Position numbers and translations under genes: made by a program
Shown here: positions 7,692 to 15,912 of the stretch, piece after piece
How positions within the stretch are numbered: position 1 is the stretch's first letter
Layout: the number at the start of each line of letters is the position of its first letter
The notes under the pieces: generated by a model
What the model saw: only the letters and a program-made list of their open reading frames with translations
The model's database searches: none
Told to the model about the DNA's origin: nothing
Assembly: GCF_014200435.1 (NCBI RefSeq)
Contig: NZ_JACHBR010000002.1
Location: 1,247,001-1,311,000, forward strand
Length of the DNA stretch: 64,000 nt
Source: Sphaerisporangium krabiense
Lineage (GTDB): Bacteria > Actinomycetota > Actinomycetes > Streptosporangiales > Streptosporangiaceae
Direction: 5' to 3'

Positions 7692-8699
7692 TCAGAAGGT
7701 GAGGGTCCAGCCTTCGCGCCGGGCCTGGTCGCCGGTGTAGGCCACGCCGTGGACCTTCAGCCCTGCCGGGTCCAGCAAGGTGATCGCGCCGCCGCCGTTG
7801 CCGAGCTGCAGCTCCGGGCCCGCCGGCAGGGTCAGGAACGCGCCCGCGGCCAGCGGCCCCGGCGGGAGCGGCCGCAGGCGCTTGGCGCGGTCGCTCAGGT
7901 TCCACCCGGTCAGGTCGACGGGGCCGGCGGAGGCGTTGAGCACGGTGACCGTCTCGTTCTCCGGCGCGGGACCCACCGGGTTGACCAGCGCGGCCACGAT
8001 CCGCACCGGCTCCTCCCCGCCGGCCGGACGGCCGGGGGCGGTGACGAGAGTGTGGCCGCTGACGTCGTCGGTGTGCCAGGCCTGCGACTGGAACGCCAGG
8101 AAGATCGCGATCCACCGGGGATCGCCGGGCAGGTGGATCAGCAGCCCGCCGTCCTGCCACACCCCGTCGTCCTGGTGGAACCGGCCGCTGTTGCCCTGGT
8201 TCATGTGGACGTCGTGCACGCCGTTGCCGGGCAGGAACCCGAAGACCTTGTCCCGGGTGGACGGCTCGGGGCCCCAGCGCTCGCCGAAGACGTACACCGA
8301 CGCCCCCGGGTCGCCGATCGCCCGCCGCACGTAGTGGTCGAGCTTGTCGCCGAGGTCGTTGTCGTCCCCGGTGACCTCGGGCGGCAGCGGGCGCATCAGC
8401 GCGGGGTCGAACAGGTTGCCGCGGATGAAGTCCAGTGCCGCGCCGCCGGGCCCGGAGGCGAGCGGCGTCCACCCCGTGCCCGGGGCGGGCAGGGCCTGGA
8501 GGAGCGGATGGGCGAAGTCCTCGACGGCCAGGTACAGCAGCTCGGACGGCGCCTGCTGCGACAGCACGTTCACCGCCGCGCGGTAGGCCGTCCCCGCCTG
8601 GTCGGCCAGGTGGATCTGGTAGTGCGGGGTGTCACCCCCGCCCTCACGCCGCCGCGCGACCGCGCGCGCGGCCAGCACCCCGTACGAGCGCAGTGGCAT
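7692..8699 (-). CDS. DUF2278 (YukJ-like) protein with C-terminal lamin-tail domain
   Basis: About 335 residues. The N-terminal part from MPLRSYGVLAARAV through VHDVHMNQGNSG has the DUF2278 (YukJ) pattern, a family of unknown biochemical function. The last 100 residues (VNPVGPAPENETVTVLNAS, then VDLTGWNLSD) are a lamin-tail-type Ig fold, often associated with nucleases or surface proteins. I chose the ATG at 8699 because GGGAGG lies six bases upstream and DUF2278 proteins start with MPL-type sequences; the frame stays open to 8837. No signal peptide is visible. The neighbours give no clue to its role. Confidence 0.75.
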   Translation of the reverse strand: MPLRSYGVLAARAVARRREGGGDTPHYQIHLADQAGTAYRAAVNVLSQQAPSELLYLAVEDFAHPLLQALPAPGTGWTPLASGPGGAALDFIRGNLFDPALMRPLPPEVTGDDNDLGDKLDHYVRRAIGDPGASVYVFGERWGPEPSTRDKVFGFLPGNGVHDVHMNQGNSGRFHQDDGVWQDGGLLIHLPGDPRWIAIFLAFQSQAWHTDDVSGHTLVTAPGRPAGGEEPVRIVAALVNPVGPAPENETVTVLNASAGPVDLTGWNLSDRAKRLRPLPPGPLAAGAFLTLPAGPELQLGNGGGAITLLDPAGLKVHGVAYTGDQARREGWTLTF

Positions 8700-8902
8700 G
8701 ACCGACCTCCCGTGGAGCGGATCCGGCACGACGGCGTCCGGCGCCGGGGCGCGGCCGCTGACGCAAACCTGCTCCAGGAAGCGCCTGTTGTCCATCACCC
8801 GGGCCCGTGCGACGTCCGAATTTCCTGGGCGTTCCATGGTTGTCAGGACATGGTTAGCCTGAGGGAAAGACTCTCCCGTGACTCCCGCCCCGAGGAGTTC
8901 AG

Positions 8903-9151
8903 ATGCGCAGAGCGATCGTCGTCATCGGTATGGCCGCATGCGCGGTCACGGCCGTGCTCCCGGTGAGCGCGCGGGCCGCCGCCGCGCCTGTGCCCTCCGG
9001 GGCCGCCGTCGACCCCCCTGGCGACTGGCCCTGCTACCGGCAGGGGCAGATCGTCTACTTCGGCGGCCTCCCGTGGCGGGCCAGGCGCGACATCTGTGGT
9101 CCGGGTTTCGACCCGGCCAGCGTGCCCGCGCTCTGGGAGCCCGCCTGGTAG
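8903..9151 (+). CDS. Small secreted protein with one cysteine pair
   Basis: 82 residues with a clear signal peptide (MRRAIVVIGMAACAVTAVLPVSARA). The mature part of roughly 55 residues contains two cysteines, in WPCYRQG and DICGPG, and ends in a Trp-rich ALWEPAW. The order of aromatic residues (IVYFGGLPWRAR, then WEPAW) resembles small chitin/carbohydrate-binding modules of the CBM5/12 type. That likeness is weak and there is no catalytic domain. GAGGAG precedes the ATG. It stands alone between convergent and divergent neighbours. Confidence 0.65.
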   Translation: MRRAIVVIGMAACAVTAVLPVSARAAAAPVPSGAAVDPPGDWPCYRQGQIVYFGGLPWRARRDICGPGFDPASVPALWEPAW

Positions 9152-9190
9152 AGGCGCGCGCCTGAGCGAGGGCGGCTCGCGGGCGGCGGG

Positions 9191-9823
9191 TCAGCCGGCG
9201 CCGGGGACGGTGACGGGCTGCTCCTTGAACTCGAAGCCGCGCTTGGCGGCGTCCTGTTGCAGGCTGTCGATGGAGTTCTTGCTGCCGGCCAGGTCGGCCT
9301 CGGTGGCGGTGCCGCCCTTCAGCTTGTCGGTGAGGCTCTGGAACTTGCCGGTCACGCCTTCGACCGCCTTGCACAGCGTGGGGTTGGCCTGGGCGAAGCG
9401 CTTGGCGACCTTCAGCTCGTGCAGGGCGAACGCGCCGGCGACCGCCGCCTTGACGAACGTGCGCTTGCGCTTCTCCGCGCCCTCCTTGAACCCGCCGGCG
9501 CGCAGCGGCTTGTAGATGTACCGGTGGAAGGCGCCGAGGGCGAGGCCCGCGTGCAGCGCGAAGCGGGTCTTGGCGAACCTGCGGGTGTTGCCCTCGGTCG
9601 GGCACGCGCCGGTGTACTCGCCGTCGTCCGTCGCCGTGGGCGCCGCCGCGGCCGGGCTCGTGGCCACCACGGCGCCCGGCGGCGTGGTGGTGGCGGACCT
9701 GCCGCCGCAGCCGCCGACCAGGGCGGCCGACACCGCCGCCGACAGGGCCAGCGCGACCACCGTGCTCCGCGCCCGGCGCGGCACCGCCCCCGGGCGCACG
9801 CCGCCCTCGCTCTCCGCAGCCAT
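9191..9823 (-). CDS. Putative lipoprotein of unknown function
   Basis: 210 residues. A basic N-terminus and the hydrophobic stretch VVALALSAAVSAALVGGC end in a lipobox-like VGGC, so I expect membrane anchoring on the outer face. A Thr/Ala/Pro linker follows. The rest is a basic helical region (RRFAKTRFALHAGLALGAFHRYIYKPL, then AVAGAFALHELKVAKRFAQ) with two further cysteines. The pattern resembles other actinobacterial conserved lipoproteins of unknown role. The ATG at 9823 is preceded by a G-rich ribosome site. Confidence 0.7.
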   Translation of the reverse strand: MAAESEGGVRPGAVPRRARSTVVALALSAAVSAALVGGCGGRSATTTPPGAVVATSPAAAAPTATDDGEYTGACPTEGNTRRFAKTRFALHAGLALGAFHRYIYKPLRAGGFKEGAEKRKRTFVKAAVAGAFALHELKVAKRFAQANPTLCKAVEGVTGKFQSLTDKLKGGTATEADLAGSKNSIDSLQQDAAKRGFEFKEQPVTVPGAG

Positions 9824-9920
9824 CAGTTCCCCCCAAGGACGTCACGGCGCCCGATCCGCGCCCCCTCCTCCCTGTTCCCTCCGTGGTTGATCCAACACTC
9901 TCGGTGACGGCACAGGAGGG

Positions 9921-10493
9921 TCAGGCGCGGCGGGCGCGGAAGGCGGCGGTCTTGACCCGGTTCTGGCAGGTCGTCGAGCAGAAGCGGCGGGTGCCGTTGC
10001 GGGAGGTGTCGACGTAGACGCGGTCGCAGTGCGGGGCGGTGCAGACGCCGAGCCGGTCGTGCAGCTCGCCGCCGAGCACGATCGCGAGGCCGGTGGCGCA
10101 GGCGGCGGCCCAGTCGTCGCCCGCGGTGCCCGCGGGGCCGTGGAAGTGCAGGTGCCAGGGCTCGCCGTCGTGGCGTTCGAGGTGCGGGCGGGCCTGGGTG
10201 CGCTCCAGCAGCCGGTTGACCTGCAGGGCCGCGGTGTCGACGTCCCCGGCCTCGACGGCGTCGAAAACCACGCGCAGCTCGGCGGCCACCTGGGCGAGCT
10301 GAAGGGCCGTCTCGTCGGAGACCTCGCGGTCGCGCCCGCCCCCGGCCCGCAGGGCCTCGCGGGCCGCGTCGCGCCGCGCCGGCCCCTCGGGCGGCGAGAG
10401 GTGGGGCCTGCCGTGCGCCTCGCCGGGGGTGAGGCGGTTGACCAGCGCGGCCGCCACCGCCACCACGGCATCGGAGTGACTGTTGAAGTTCAC
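9921..10493 (-). CDS. CGNR zinc-finger (ABATE domain) regulator
   Basis: About 190 residues. The N-terminal FNSHSDAVVAVAAALVNRLTPG is the opening of ABATE-domain proteins. The C-terminal CTAPHCDRVYVD and FCSTTCQNRVK form the treble-clef CGNR zinc finger used for DNA binding. I place the start at the GTG at 10493; there is no ideal ribosome site and the frame is open further upstream, antisense to the next gene. It is divergent from a methyltransferase gene and shares with it a 72-base region carrying a palindrome, so it may regulate that gene and itself. Confidence 0.82.
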   Translation of the reverse strand: MNFNSHSDAVVAVAAALVNRLTPGEAHGRPHLSPPEGPARRDAAREALRAGGGRDREVSDETALQLAQVAAELRVVFDAVEAGDVDTAALQVNRLLERTQARPHLERHDGEPWHLHFHGPAGTAGDDWAAACATGLAIVLGGELHDRLGVCTAPHCDRVYVDTSRNGTRRFCSTTCQNRVKTAAFRARRA

Positions 10494-10521
10494 TTGACCG
10501 GTTACATCCTTCGGTTCTAGC

Positions 10522-10549
10522 CTGTCACTATCCACAGGATAGACGACAG
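10522..10549. promoter_or_regulatory. Nested palindrome in the CGNR / methyltransferase divergent promoter
   Basis: CTATCC-ACA-GGATAG (10528-10542) is perfect and is flanked by CTGTC (10522-10526) and GACAG (10545-10549). It lies midway between the two divergent starts and is a good candidate for the CGNR regulator's operator. Confidence 0.5.
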
Positions 10550-10565
10550 TTACCAGGAGGCTTTC

Positions 10566-11345
10566 GTGTCCATTCTCACGCGTGAGGCGGCCCAGAACTG
10601 GATCACCCGCTGGGACCGGCAGCAGGAGGGCTACCTGCCCGACCGCGAGGAGCGGTTCACCGCCCTGATCGACGCCGTCGAGGCGGGCGCCGGGCGGTCC
10701 GACCCGCTCGTCCTGGACCTCGGGTGCGGGCCCGGTTCCCTGTCCTCCCGCCTGCTGGACCGGCTGCCCGGCGCCACCGTCGTGGCCATCGACGCCGACC
10801 CGCTGCTGCTGGCCCTCGGCGACGCCGTCAACGCCGGACGTCCCGGCCTGCGCTTCGCCGACCACGACCTGCGCGAGCCCGGGTGGGCGGCGGCTCTCGG
10901 GCTGCCGCGCCCGGCCGACGTCGCCGTGAGCACGACGGCCCTGCACTGGCTGTCGCCCGGAGACCTGCGGACGATGCTGGCCGAGCTGACCTCGGTGCTG
11001 CGGCCAGGCGGGCTGTTCCTCAACGGCGACCACATGGAGGCCGGCGACGTCGCGCCCCGCCTCGGCGAGCTGGAGCGCGCCGTCCACGACCGGGCCACCG
11101 CAAGGCGGTTCGGCGCGGGCATGCCCGAGGACTGGCGCCAGTGGTGGGACGCCGCGGGCGCCGACCCGGAGCTGGCCGAGCTGTGCCACGCGCGCGAGCG
11201 CAGGGTCGCCGGCGCCGACCACCACGGCTCGGAGTCGCTCTTCCTGTCCACGCACGTCGCCGCGCTGCGCGAGGCCGGTTTCGGGGAGATCGGCACGCTG
11301 TGGCAGAACGGCCACAACCGCCTGCTGGGCGCCATCTACGGCTGA
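10566..11345 (+). CDS. Class I SAM-dependent methyltransferase
   Basis: 259 residues. Motif I is VLDLGCGPGSLSSRLLDRLP, followed by an acidic VVAIDADPLLL, which binds the ribose of SAM. TALHWLSPGDLRTMLAEL is the post-motif region of small-molecule methyltransferases. GTG at 10566 has CAGGAGG eight bases upstream. It is the only gene on this side of the divergent promoter shared with the CGNR regulator. The substrate is not predictable from sequence. Confidence 0.85.
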   Translation: MSILTREAAQNWITRWDRQQEGYLPDREERFTALIDAVEAGAGRSDPLVLDLGCGPGSLSSRLLDRLPGATVVAIDADPLLLALGDAVNAGRPGLRFADHDLREPGWAAALGLPRPADVAVSTTALHWLSPGDLRTMLAELTSVLRPGGLFLNGDHMEAGDVAPRLGELERAVHDRATARRFGAGMPEDWRQWWDAAGADPELAELCHARERRVAGADHHGSESLFLSTHVAALREAGFGEIGTLWQNGHNRLLGAIYG

Positions 11346-11415
11346 GCGGGGCCGAATCTGCCAAGATGGTGTCAGATTCCGGGTAATTCACTCGCCGGGA
11401 CCGGGCCGGGCTGCC

Positions 11416-11421
11416 TAGGGT
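11416..11421 (+). promoter_or_regulatory. Putative -10 element for a leaderless deaminase mRNA
   Basis: TAGGGT ends eight bases before the ATG at 11430 and no ribosome site is present. This is the arrangement of leaderless actinobacterial transcripts. No clear -35 was seen. Confidence 0.35.
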
Positions 11422-11429
11422 CGGGCGTC

Positions 11430-12464
11430 ATGAGTACCCCATCGGCCCCATCCGCCGGCGCGTTCATCGCGGCCCTCCCGAAGGTCGAGCTGCACGTCCA
11501 CCTGGTCGGGTCCGCCTCGGTGCCCACGGTGCTGGATCTGGCCCGGCGGCACCCCGGCGGCCCGGTCCCGACCACCGAGGAGGAACTGCGGGAGTTCTAC
11601 GTCTTCCGCGACTTCCCGCACTTCACCACCGTCTACGAGGGCGTCAACAGCCTGGTCCGCGAGCCCGAGGACGTCGCCACCCTCGTCACCGGCGCGGCCC
11701 GCGACCTGGCCGCGCAGAACGCCCGCTACGTCGAGCTCACCGTCACCCCGTACTCCCACCACCGCATGGGCATGACCCCGCGGGCGGTCACCGAGGCGCT
11801 CGACCTGGCCGCCCGCGAGGCCGCCGGGTTCGGCGTGCGCGTCGCCTACATCTTCGACATCCCCGGCGAGTACGGCGCCGACGCCGCGCGGGCCACCCTG
11901 GACCACGCGCTGGCGGAGCCGCCGCGGGACCTCATCGGCCTCGGGCTCGCCGGCCTGGAGGAGGTCCGCGCGCGGCACCGCGACACGTTCCATGACGCCT
12001 TCCGCGCCGCCACCGCGGCCGGCCTGCACAGCCTGCCGCACGCCGGGGAGGTCGGCGGCCCGCCCATCATCTGGGAGGCCGTCGAGGACCTGCGGGCCGA
12101 GCGCATCGGCCACGGCATCCGCTGCCTGGACGACCCGCGGCTGGTCGCCCACCTGCGCGAGACCCGGCTGCCCCTGGAGGTCTGCCCGACCTCCAACGTC
12201 CGCACCCGCCAGGTGCCCGACCTCGCCTCCCACCCGCTGCCCCGGCTGCTGGAGGAGGGCCTGTACGTCACGCTCAACAGCGACGACCCGCCCATGTTCG
12301 GCACCACGCTGGAAGGGGAGTACCAGGTGGCCGCCGAGGTCTTCGGCCTCGGGCCCGCCGCGCTCGCCGACCTGGCCCGCGCCGCGGTCCTGGCCTCGTT
12401 CCTGGACGAGCAGGGCAAGCGCGAGATCATCGCCGAGATCGACCGGGTGCCGCTCCCGGCCTAG
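11430..12464 (+). CDS. Adenosine / aminodeoxyfutalosine deaminase family enzyme
   Basis: 344 residues with the metal-dependent deaminase fold: HVH (His22, His24), HAGE (His204, Glu207), RIGHG (225-229) and the paired aspartates SDDPPMF (Asp285, Asp286). It should hydrolytically deaminate the 6-amino group of an adenosine-type purine. The SDDPPMF and PYSHHRMGM segments remind me of the subgroup that deaminates 6-amino-6-deoxyfutalosine in menaquinone synthesis. Plain adenosine deaminase is equally possible. It probably has a leaderless start. It is monocistronic and converges on pgl, with a short hairpin between. Confidence 0.85.
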   Translation: MSTPSAPSAGAFIAALPKVELHVHLVGSASVPTVLDLARRHPGGPVPTTEEELREFYVFRDFPHFTTVYEGVNSLVREPEDVATLVTGAARDLAAQNARYVELTVTPYSHHRMGMTPRAVTEALDLAAREAAGFGVRVAYIFDIPGEYGADAARATLDHALAEPPRDLIGLGLAGLEEVRARHRDTFHDAFRAATAAGLHSLPHAGEVGGPPIIWEAVEDLRAERIGHGIRCLDDPRLVAHLRETRLPLEVCPTSNVRTRQVPDLASHPLPRLLEEGLYVTLNSDDPPMFGTTLEGEYQVAAEVFGLGPAALADLARAAVLASFLDEQGKREIIAEIDRVPLPA

Positions 12465-12470
12465 GCGCGG

Positions 12471-12498
12471 CCGTCCAGGCCGGTGGACCCCTGGACGG
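12471..12498. terminator. Hairpin between the convergent deaminase and pgl genes
   Basis: CCGTCCAG (12471-12478) pairs with CTGGACGG (12491-12498) around a 12-base loop in the 34-base gap between the two stop codons, so it could end transcription from both sides. Confidence 0.55.
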
Positions 12499-13272
12499 TC
12501 AGGGAGACGCGAGCCGGCCCAGGTCCGGCGGGATCTTGGCCGCCGCGCCCCTGTCCAGCAGGAACACCGTGCGCAGCCGTCCCCGCGCGCCCGCGCCCGG
12601 CACCTGGAACGGCCCCGAACCCTGGAGCGCCAGGCGGACGGCGCCCGCCTTCTCCTCGCCCGCCGCGATCACCCACACCTCGCGCGCGGCGCCGATCGTG
12701 GGCAGCGTCAGCGAGATCCGGGTCGGCGGCGGCTTGGGCGCCCCGTGCACGGCGACCACCGGCCGCTCGTCGTACAGGGCGGGCATCTCGGGGAACAGCG
12801 AGGCCACATGGCCGTCCGGGCCGAGGCCCAGCATGAGGACGTCGAACGACGGCACCGGCCCGTGGTCCTCGGGCCGGGACGCCCGGCGCAGCTCGGCCGC
12901 GTACCGGTCGGCCGCCTCCTCGGCGGTCAGACCGGAGTCGGGACCCGGGATCGGATGGACCCGCTCGGGGTCGGTCTCGACGTGGTCGAGCAGCGCCCGC
13001 CGGGCCGCGGTCTCGTTGCGCTCGGCGTCGCCGGTGGCCAGGAAGCGCTCGTCGCCCCACCAGATGTCCAGCCGCGGCCACTCCACCGCGTCGTGCGCAG
13101 GGTTGGCCGCCACCTCGGCCAGCGAGGCGGTGCCCATGCCGCCACCGGTCAGCACCAGGTGCGCCGAGCCCTTGGCGGCCAGCGCGTCGGCCAGCCCGGT
13201 GATGAGCCGGGCCGCGACCGCCTTGGCCAGCACCTTGGAGTCCCGGTGCACCAGGACCGTGGGAACACTCAC
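12499..13272 (-). CDS. pgl: 6-phosphogluconolactonase
   Basis: 257 residues, the normal length. It hydrolyses 6-phosphogluconolactone to 6-phosphogluconate, the second step of the oxidative pentose phosphate pathway. Family marks are LVLTGGGMGT near residue 45, WWGDERF, RNETAARRALL and MLGLGPDGHVASLFP. The GTG at 13272 is the only sensible start; AAAGGA lies somewhat far upstream. It is the last gene of the block tkt-tal-pgi-zwf-opcA-pgl, 65 bases after opcA. Confidence 0.95.
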   Translation of the reverse strand: MSVPTVLVHRDSKVLAKAVAARLITGLADALAAKGSAHLVLTGGGMGTASLAEVAANPAHDAVEWPRLDIWWGDERFLATGDAERNETAARRALLDHVETDPERVHPIPGPDSGLTAEEAADRYAAELRRASRPEDHGPVPSFDVLMLGLGPDGHVASLFPEMPALYDERPVVAVHGAPKPPPTRISLTLPTIGAAREVWVIAAGEEKAGAVRLALQGSGPFQVPGAGARGRLRTVFLLDRGAAAKIPPDLGRLASP

Positions 13273-13337
13273 GACAAGAACCGTCCTTTTGCTAGGGATG
13301 CGCCCCGGCGCGCGCCGCCGCGCCGGGGCGGGGAACC

Positions 13338-14240
13338 TCAGAGGGCGGCCACGCCCCTGATCGTCTCCTCGTACACCTCGTCGGGGTCCAGGCGGCGCAG
13401 CTCCTCGGCCAGCAGCTCGGCGGTGGACCTGCGGGCCAGCGCCACCTGCCGGTCCGGCTGCCCTGGCCGCTTCAGCGTGGCGGTGCGCGAGTCGTGCCGC
13501 TCGACGATCACCTCGCCGTCGTTCGTGCGCAGCCGCACCGTCGTCAGGCCCGGCCCCTTGGACTCGGCCACGCGGATCGGCGCGTCCAGCTTGGACGACA
13601 GCCACACCGCGAGCAGGCAGGCGCTCGGGTGGCCCGCCTCGCCCTCGACGTAGCCGTCGATCACCTCGCCGACGGGCTGGTCGAACGCCGCCGCCAGCAG
13701 GCTGCGCCACGCCGTGATGCGCGTCCAGGTCAGGTCGGTGTCGCCGGGGGAGTAGCCGTGGATCCTGCTCTTGATCGCGGCGACCTGGTCCGGCGCGGAG
13801 CGGGCGTCGGTGACCCGGCGCTGGCCGAACGCCCCCACCGGGTCCTTGGCCGGGGCCTGCGGCGCGTCGCCCGGCCACCAGACCACCACGGGGATGTCGG
13901 TGAGCAGCAGCGGCGCGAGCACCGAGTCGGCGTGCTCGGTCAGCTCGCCGTACAGGCGCAGCAGCACGACCTCGCCCGTCGTCAGCTCGCCGACCCGCAG
14001 CTCGGCGTCCAGGCGGGTGCCCTCCTCGCGCTCTCTCGGGATGACCGCGAGGATGCGCGAGGGATGCTCGCGCGAGGCCTCGGAGGCGGCGCGCACCGCG
14101 TCGTACTGGTGGCTCTCGTCGCACACCACGACGATGGTGAGCACCATGCCGACGGCCGGGGCGCCGAGCTGGTGGCGCAGGCGGGTGAGCTGCGCGGCCA
14201 CCTCGGAGGCCGTGGTGCTGCTCATGAGGAAGCTGGTCAC
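13338..14240 (-). CDS. opcA: Glucose-6-phosphate dehydrogenase assembly protein OpcA
   Basis: 300 residues, typical for OpcA. It is known in actinobacteria and cyanobacteria as a partner that activates or assembles glucose-6-phosphate dehydrogenase. Recognisable segments are LLLTDIPVVVWWPGDAP, DLTWTRITAWRSLLAAAFD and the C-terminal RRLDPDEVYEET. GTG at 14240 has GGAAGG ten bases upstream. It lies directly after zwf, as in other actinomycetes, which supports the assignment. Confidence 0.95.
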   Translation of the reverse strand: MTSFLMSSTTASEVAAQLTRLRHQLGAPAVGMVLTIVVVCDESHQYDAVRAASEASREHPSRILAVIPREREEGTRLDAELRVGELTTGEVVLLRLYGELTEHADSVLAPLLLTDIPVVVWWPGDAPQAPAKDPVGAFGQRRVTDARSAPDQVAAIKSRIHGYSPGDTDLTWTRITAWRSLLAAAFDQPVGEVIDGYVEGEAGHPSACLLAVWLSSKLDAPIRVAESKGPGLTTVRLRTNDGEVIVERHDSRTATLKRPGQPDRQVALARRSTAELLAEELRRLDPDEVYEETIRGVAAL

Positions 14241-14286
14241 GGCGCCGCCCCTTCCACGCGCGTGTCGAGTGTGTTCACCGGAAGGG

Positions 14287-15912
14287 TCACAGCCGCCTCC
14301 AGGCGCGCCCGTCGCGGGCCATCATCGCGTCGGCCGAGGCCGGGCCGCCGGTGCCGGCGGCGTAGCCCTCGGGACGCCGGACGCTCTCGGCCCAGAACTT
14401 CTCGATCGGGTCGATGATGCTCCACTGGAGCTCCACCTCCCGCTGGTGCGGGAACAGCGGCGGATCGCCGATGAGCACGTCCAGCAGCAGCCGCTCGTAG
14501 GCCTCGGGGGAGGACTCCAGGAACGCCTCGCCGTAGGCGAAGTCCATGTTGACGTCCCGGACCTCCATGGCCGTGCCCGGCACCTTGGAGCCGAACCTGA
14601 CCGTGATGCCCTCGTCCGGCTGGACGCGGATCACCAGCGCGTTCTGCCCGAGGATCTCGGTGTCGGTCTTGCTGAACGGCAGGTGGGGCGCCCGCTGGAA
14701 CACCACGGCCACCTCGGTCATGCGCCGGCCGAGCCGCTTGCCGGTGCGCAGGTAGAACGGCACGCCCGCCCAGCGCCGGTTGGCGATCTCCAGCTTGACC
14801 GCGGCGTAGGTCTCGGTCCTGGAGTCCGGCGGGATGCCCTCCTCCTCCAGGAAGCCCGGCACCGGCACGCCGCCCTGCCAGCCCTCGGTGTACTGGCCGA
14901 TGGCCGTGGAGGTCTCCAGGTCCGCGGGCAGCTTGATCGCCTCCAGGACCTTCTCCTTCTCGCGGCGCAGGGCCGAGGCGCCGAAGGCGGTCGGGTCCTC
15001 CATGGCGACCAGCGCCATGAGCTGCAGCAGGTGGTTCTGGATGACGTCGCGCGCCGCGCCGATGCCGTCGTAGTACCCGGCCCGCGTGCCGACGCCGATG
15101 TCCTCGGCCATCGTGATCTGCACGTGGTCGACGTAGCCGCGGTTCCAGATCGGCTCCCACAGCGTGTTGGCGAACCGCAGCGCCAGGATGTTCTGGACGG
15201 TCTCCTTGCCCAGGTAATGGTCGATGCGGAACACCGAGTCGGGCCGGAACGCCGAGTCGACGATCCGGTTGAGCTCCTTGGCGCTCTCCAGGTCGTGGCC
15301 GAACGGCTTCTCGATCACCACGCGCCGCCAGGCCCCCGGCGGCGGCTTGTGCAGGCCGGTCCGCTTGAGCTGCTCGATGATGACCGGGAAGAACTTCGGC
15401 GGGGTGGAGGTGTAGAACGCGTAGTTCCCGCCGGTGCCGCGGGTCTCGTCGATCTCCTTCAGCACCATCGCCAGCGCGTCGAAGGCGCCGTCGTCGTCGA
15501 ACGAGCCCGGCACGAAGTGCAGGCCCTCGCAGATCTGCTTCCACACCTCCTCGCGGAACGGCGTGCGGGCGTGCTCCTTCACCGCGTCATGGGTGATCTT
15601 GGCGAAGTCCTGGGAGGCCCAGTCGCGCCGGGCGAAGCCGACCAGGGAGAAGCCCGGCGGCAGCAGCCCCCGGTTGCCCAGGTCGTAGATCGCCGGCAGG
15701 AGCTTGCGCCGCGACAGGTCGCCGGTCACCCCGAACAGCACCAGCACCGACGGCCCCGCCACCCGCGGCAGCCTCTTGTCGCGGGGGTCGCGCAGCGGGT
15801 TGGCCTCGGCGACCTCCAGCGTGGTGGTCGTGCTCGCCGCCGCCTGCGCGATGGCGACCGCCTCGTCCGGCGCCGCGGCCTCGGGGGACGCCGGCGGCTC
15901 GCTCTGGTTCAT
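14287..15912 (-). CDS. zwf: Glucose-6-phosphate 1-dehydrogenase
   Basis: 541 residues. It oxidises glucose-6-phosphate to 6-phosphogluconolactone with NADP+. GVTGDLSRRKL (61-71) is the nucleotide-binding loop and RIDHYLGK (229-236) holds the substrate-binding lysine and catalytic residues. About 50 N-terminal residues rich in Ala, Glu and Thr precede the usual start and look unstructured. ATG at 15912 has GGGAGG four bases upstream and overlaps the pgi stop by one base (TGATG), so translation is coupled. Confidence 0.96.
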   Translation of the reverse strand: MNQSEPPASPEAAAPDEAVAIAQAAASTTTTLEVAEANPLRDPRDKRLPRVAGPSVLVLFGVTGDLSRRKLLPAIYDLGNRGLLPPGFSLVGFARRDWASQDFAKITHDAVKEHARTPFREEVWKQICEGLHFVPGSFDDDGAFDALAMVLKEIDETRGTGGNYAFYTSTPPKFFPVIIEQLKRTGLHKPPPGAWRRVVIEKPFGHDLESAKELNRIVDSAFRPDSVFRIDHYLGKETVQNILALRFANTLWEPIWNRGYVDHVQITMAEDIGVGTRAGYYDGIGAARDVIQNHLLQLMALVAMEDPTAFGASALRREKEKVLEAIKLPADLETSTAIGQYTEGWQGGVPVPGFLEEEGIPPDSRTETYAAVKLEIANRRWAGVPFYLRTGKRLGRRMTEVAVVFQRAPHLPFSKTDTEILGQNALVIRVQPDEGITVRFGSKVPGTAMEVRDVNMDFAYGEAFLESSPEAYERLLLDVLIGDPPLFPHQREVELQWSIIDPIEKFWAESVRRPEGYAAGTGGPASADAMMARDGRAWRRL

